Positions 5,918 through 6,298 of a stretch of 6,298 nt of DNA are shown one piece after another; within the stretch, counting starts at the first letter, position 1, and every line of letters begins with the position of its first letter. The stretch lies in contig JALUKS010000227.1 of NCBI GenBank assembly GCA_027056465.1, forward strand, positions 1 to 6,298. Reading direction: 5' to 3'. This DNA comes from Sulfurimonas sp. (GTDB taxonomy: Bacteria > Campylobacterota > Campylobacteria > Campylobacterales > Sulfurimonadaceae). Below the pieces are notes generated by a model, which did not search any database, was not told the DNA's origin, and saw nothing but the letters and a program-made list of their open reading frames with translations. The position numbers and the translations under genes were made by a program.

Positions 5918-6298
5918 TTAAAAATTTACTACTTCTGTATTGAGAAGCATATCTACTGTATCATAAGCATTGCCTATTTCACCTACTTTTAACTCTTCTA
6001 CTGCAATGTTAAAATGATTTAAGCACAAGCCACAACTATATATTTTGACACCTCTTTTAGATAACTCTTGTAGATGTTCTATGATGTTTCTGTTCTCATC
6101 TTTTGTAGTTAAGAGTACACCCTCATTTACAAAAACTATATTTTTAGGGAGATTATCAAATTCTAAAATAGTTTTTATAAATCCATTCATCAGAATAGTT
6201 CCAAGTTCACCATTACCAACTTTATCACTTTTGATAAAAACTGTTTTATTTAAAAATTTTTTCTCTTCTTCTTGAGTTATTTGGCATGTATACCCTTG
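5918..6298 (-). CDS. yedF: YedF-type sulfurtransferase-like selenium metabolism protein (5' part beyond the window)
   Basis: The frame is open from the stop at 5918 to the last base of the window, giving 126 C-terminal residues; the true start lies off the right edge. The Met at 6190 is internal: the 36 codons before it read on in frame and include VFIKSDKVGNGELGTIL, the family's usual strand and glycine turn (IKSDxxGxGxxxLGxxLM) ahead of NGFIKTILEFDNLP. The rest is the DsrE-like domain: FVNEGVLLT, then YSCGLCLNHF with a CxxC pair (visible residues 89 and 92), then VGEIGNAYDTVDMLL. Full-length YedF proteins join an N-terminal TusA/SirA-like domain to this domain and tend to sit beside selenium genes such as selD. 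They are thought to carry or transfer sulfur or selenium, but no reaction is proven. The TusA part is not visible here except perhaps its last strand (GYTCQIT). The stop codon overlaps the ribosome site of the next gene. Confidence 0.85.
   Translation of the reverse strand, partial: QGYTCQITQEEEKKFLNKTVFIKSDKVGNGELGTILMNGFIKTILEFDNLPKNIVFVNEGVLLTTKDENRNIIEHLQELSKRGVKIYSCGLCLNHFNIAVEELKVGEIGNAYDTVDMLLNTEVVNF

Noticed and set aside
6045..6275. A 76-codon plus-strand reading frame at the right end
   Set aside because: It is antisense to the conserved part of yedF and low in complexity (Ser/Phe/Leu).

Overview
The window is low-GC, gene-dense bacterial DNA with short or absent intergenic gaps. 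The RibF and Uup sequences, the AT-rich codon use and a promoter with an extended -10 but no clear -35 fit a Campylobacterota (Epsilonproteobacteria) genome of the Sulfurimonas type. The genus is an inference from protein style only; no rRNA or other taxonomic marker is present.

Left part, plus strand. After the probable tail of an upstream gene (about the first 66 bases) there is a leader with an 11-bp AT-rich palindrome, a TGN-TATAAT promoter and a near-perfect Shine-Dalgarno. These lead into a tight three-gene run: queF (preQ1 synthase, queuosine pathway), a 119-codon gene whose protein aligns with QueF but lacks its catalytic cysteine and aspartate and most of the NADPH motif, and ribF (riboflavin kinase/FAD synthetase). 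queF and the second gene share one base, and ribF starts 4 bases after the second gene ends.

Middle, minus strand. uup, a two-domain ABC-F ATPase acting in the cytoplasm on ribosomes or nucleic acid, converges on ribF. The two coding ends overlap by 12 bp, and a weak hairpin with T-tracts on both sides sits there.

Right part, minus strand. This is a compact set, in transcription order: yedF (selenium/sulfur-carrier-like protein, cut by the window edge), a 2-hydroxyacyl-CoA dehydratase D/HgdB-like iron-sulfur protein, and its HgdC/BcrA-type ATP-dependent activator. uup follows 35 bp later. The dehydratase-like protein stands alone, with no second catalytic subunit, CoA-transferase or amino-acid fermentation gene in view. 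That arrangement resembles the double-cubane cluster protein plus reductase pair, not a fermentative dehydratase. The link to YedF suggests an ATP-driven low-potential reductase acting on a small sulfur, selenium or nitrogen compound. The protein families are well supported; the substrate is unknown.

The two parts of the window most worth attention are the degenerate QueF partner and the YedF/double-cubane-like operon. No RNA genes, CRISPR arrays, insertion sequences or phage genes were seen.
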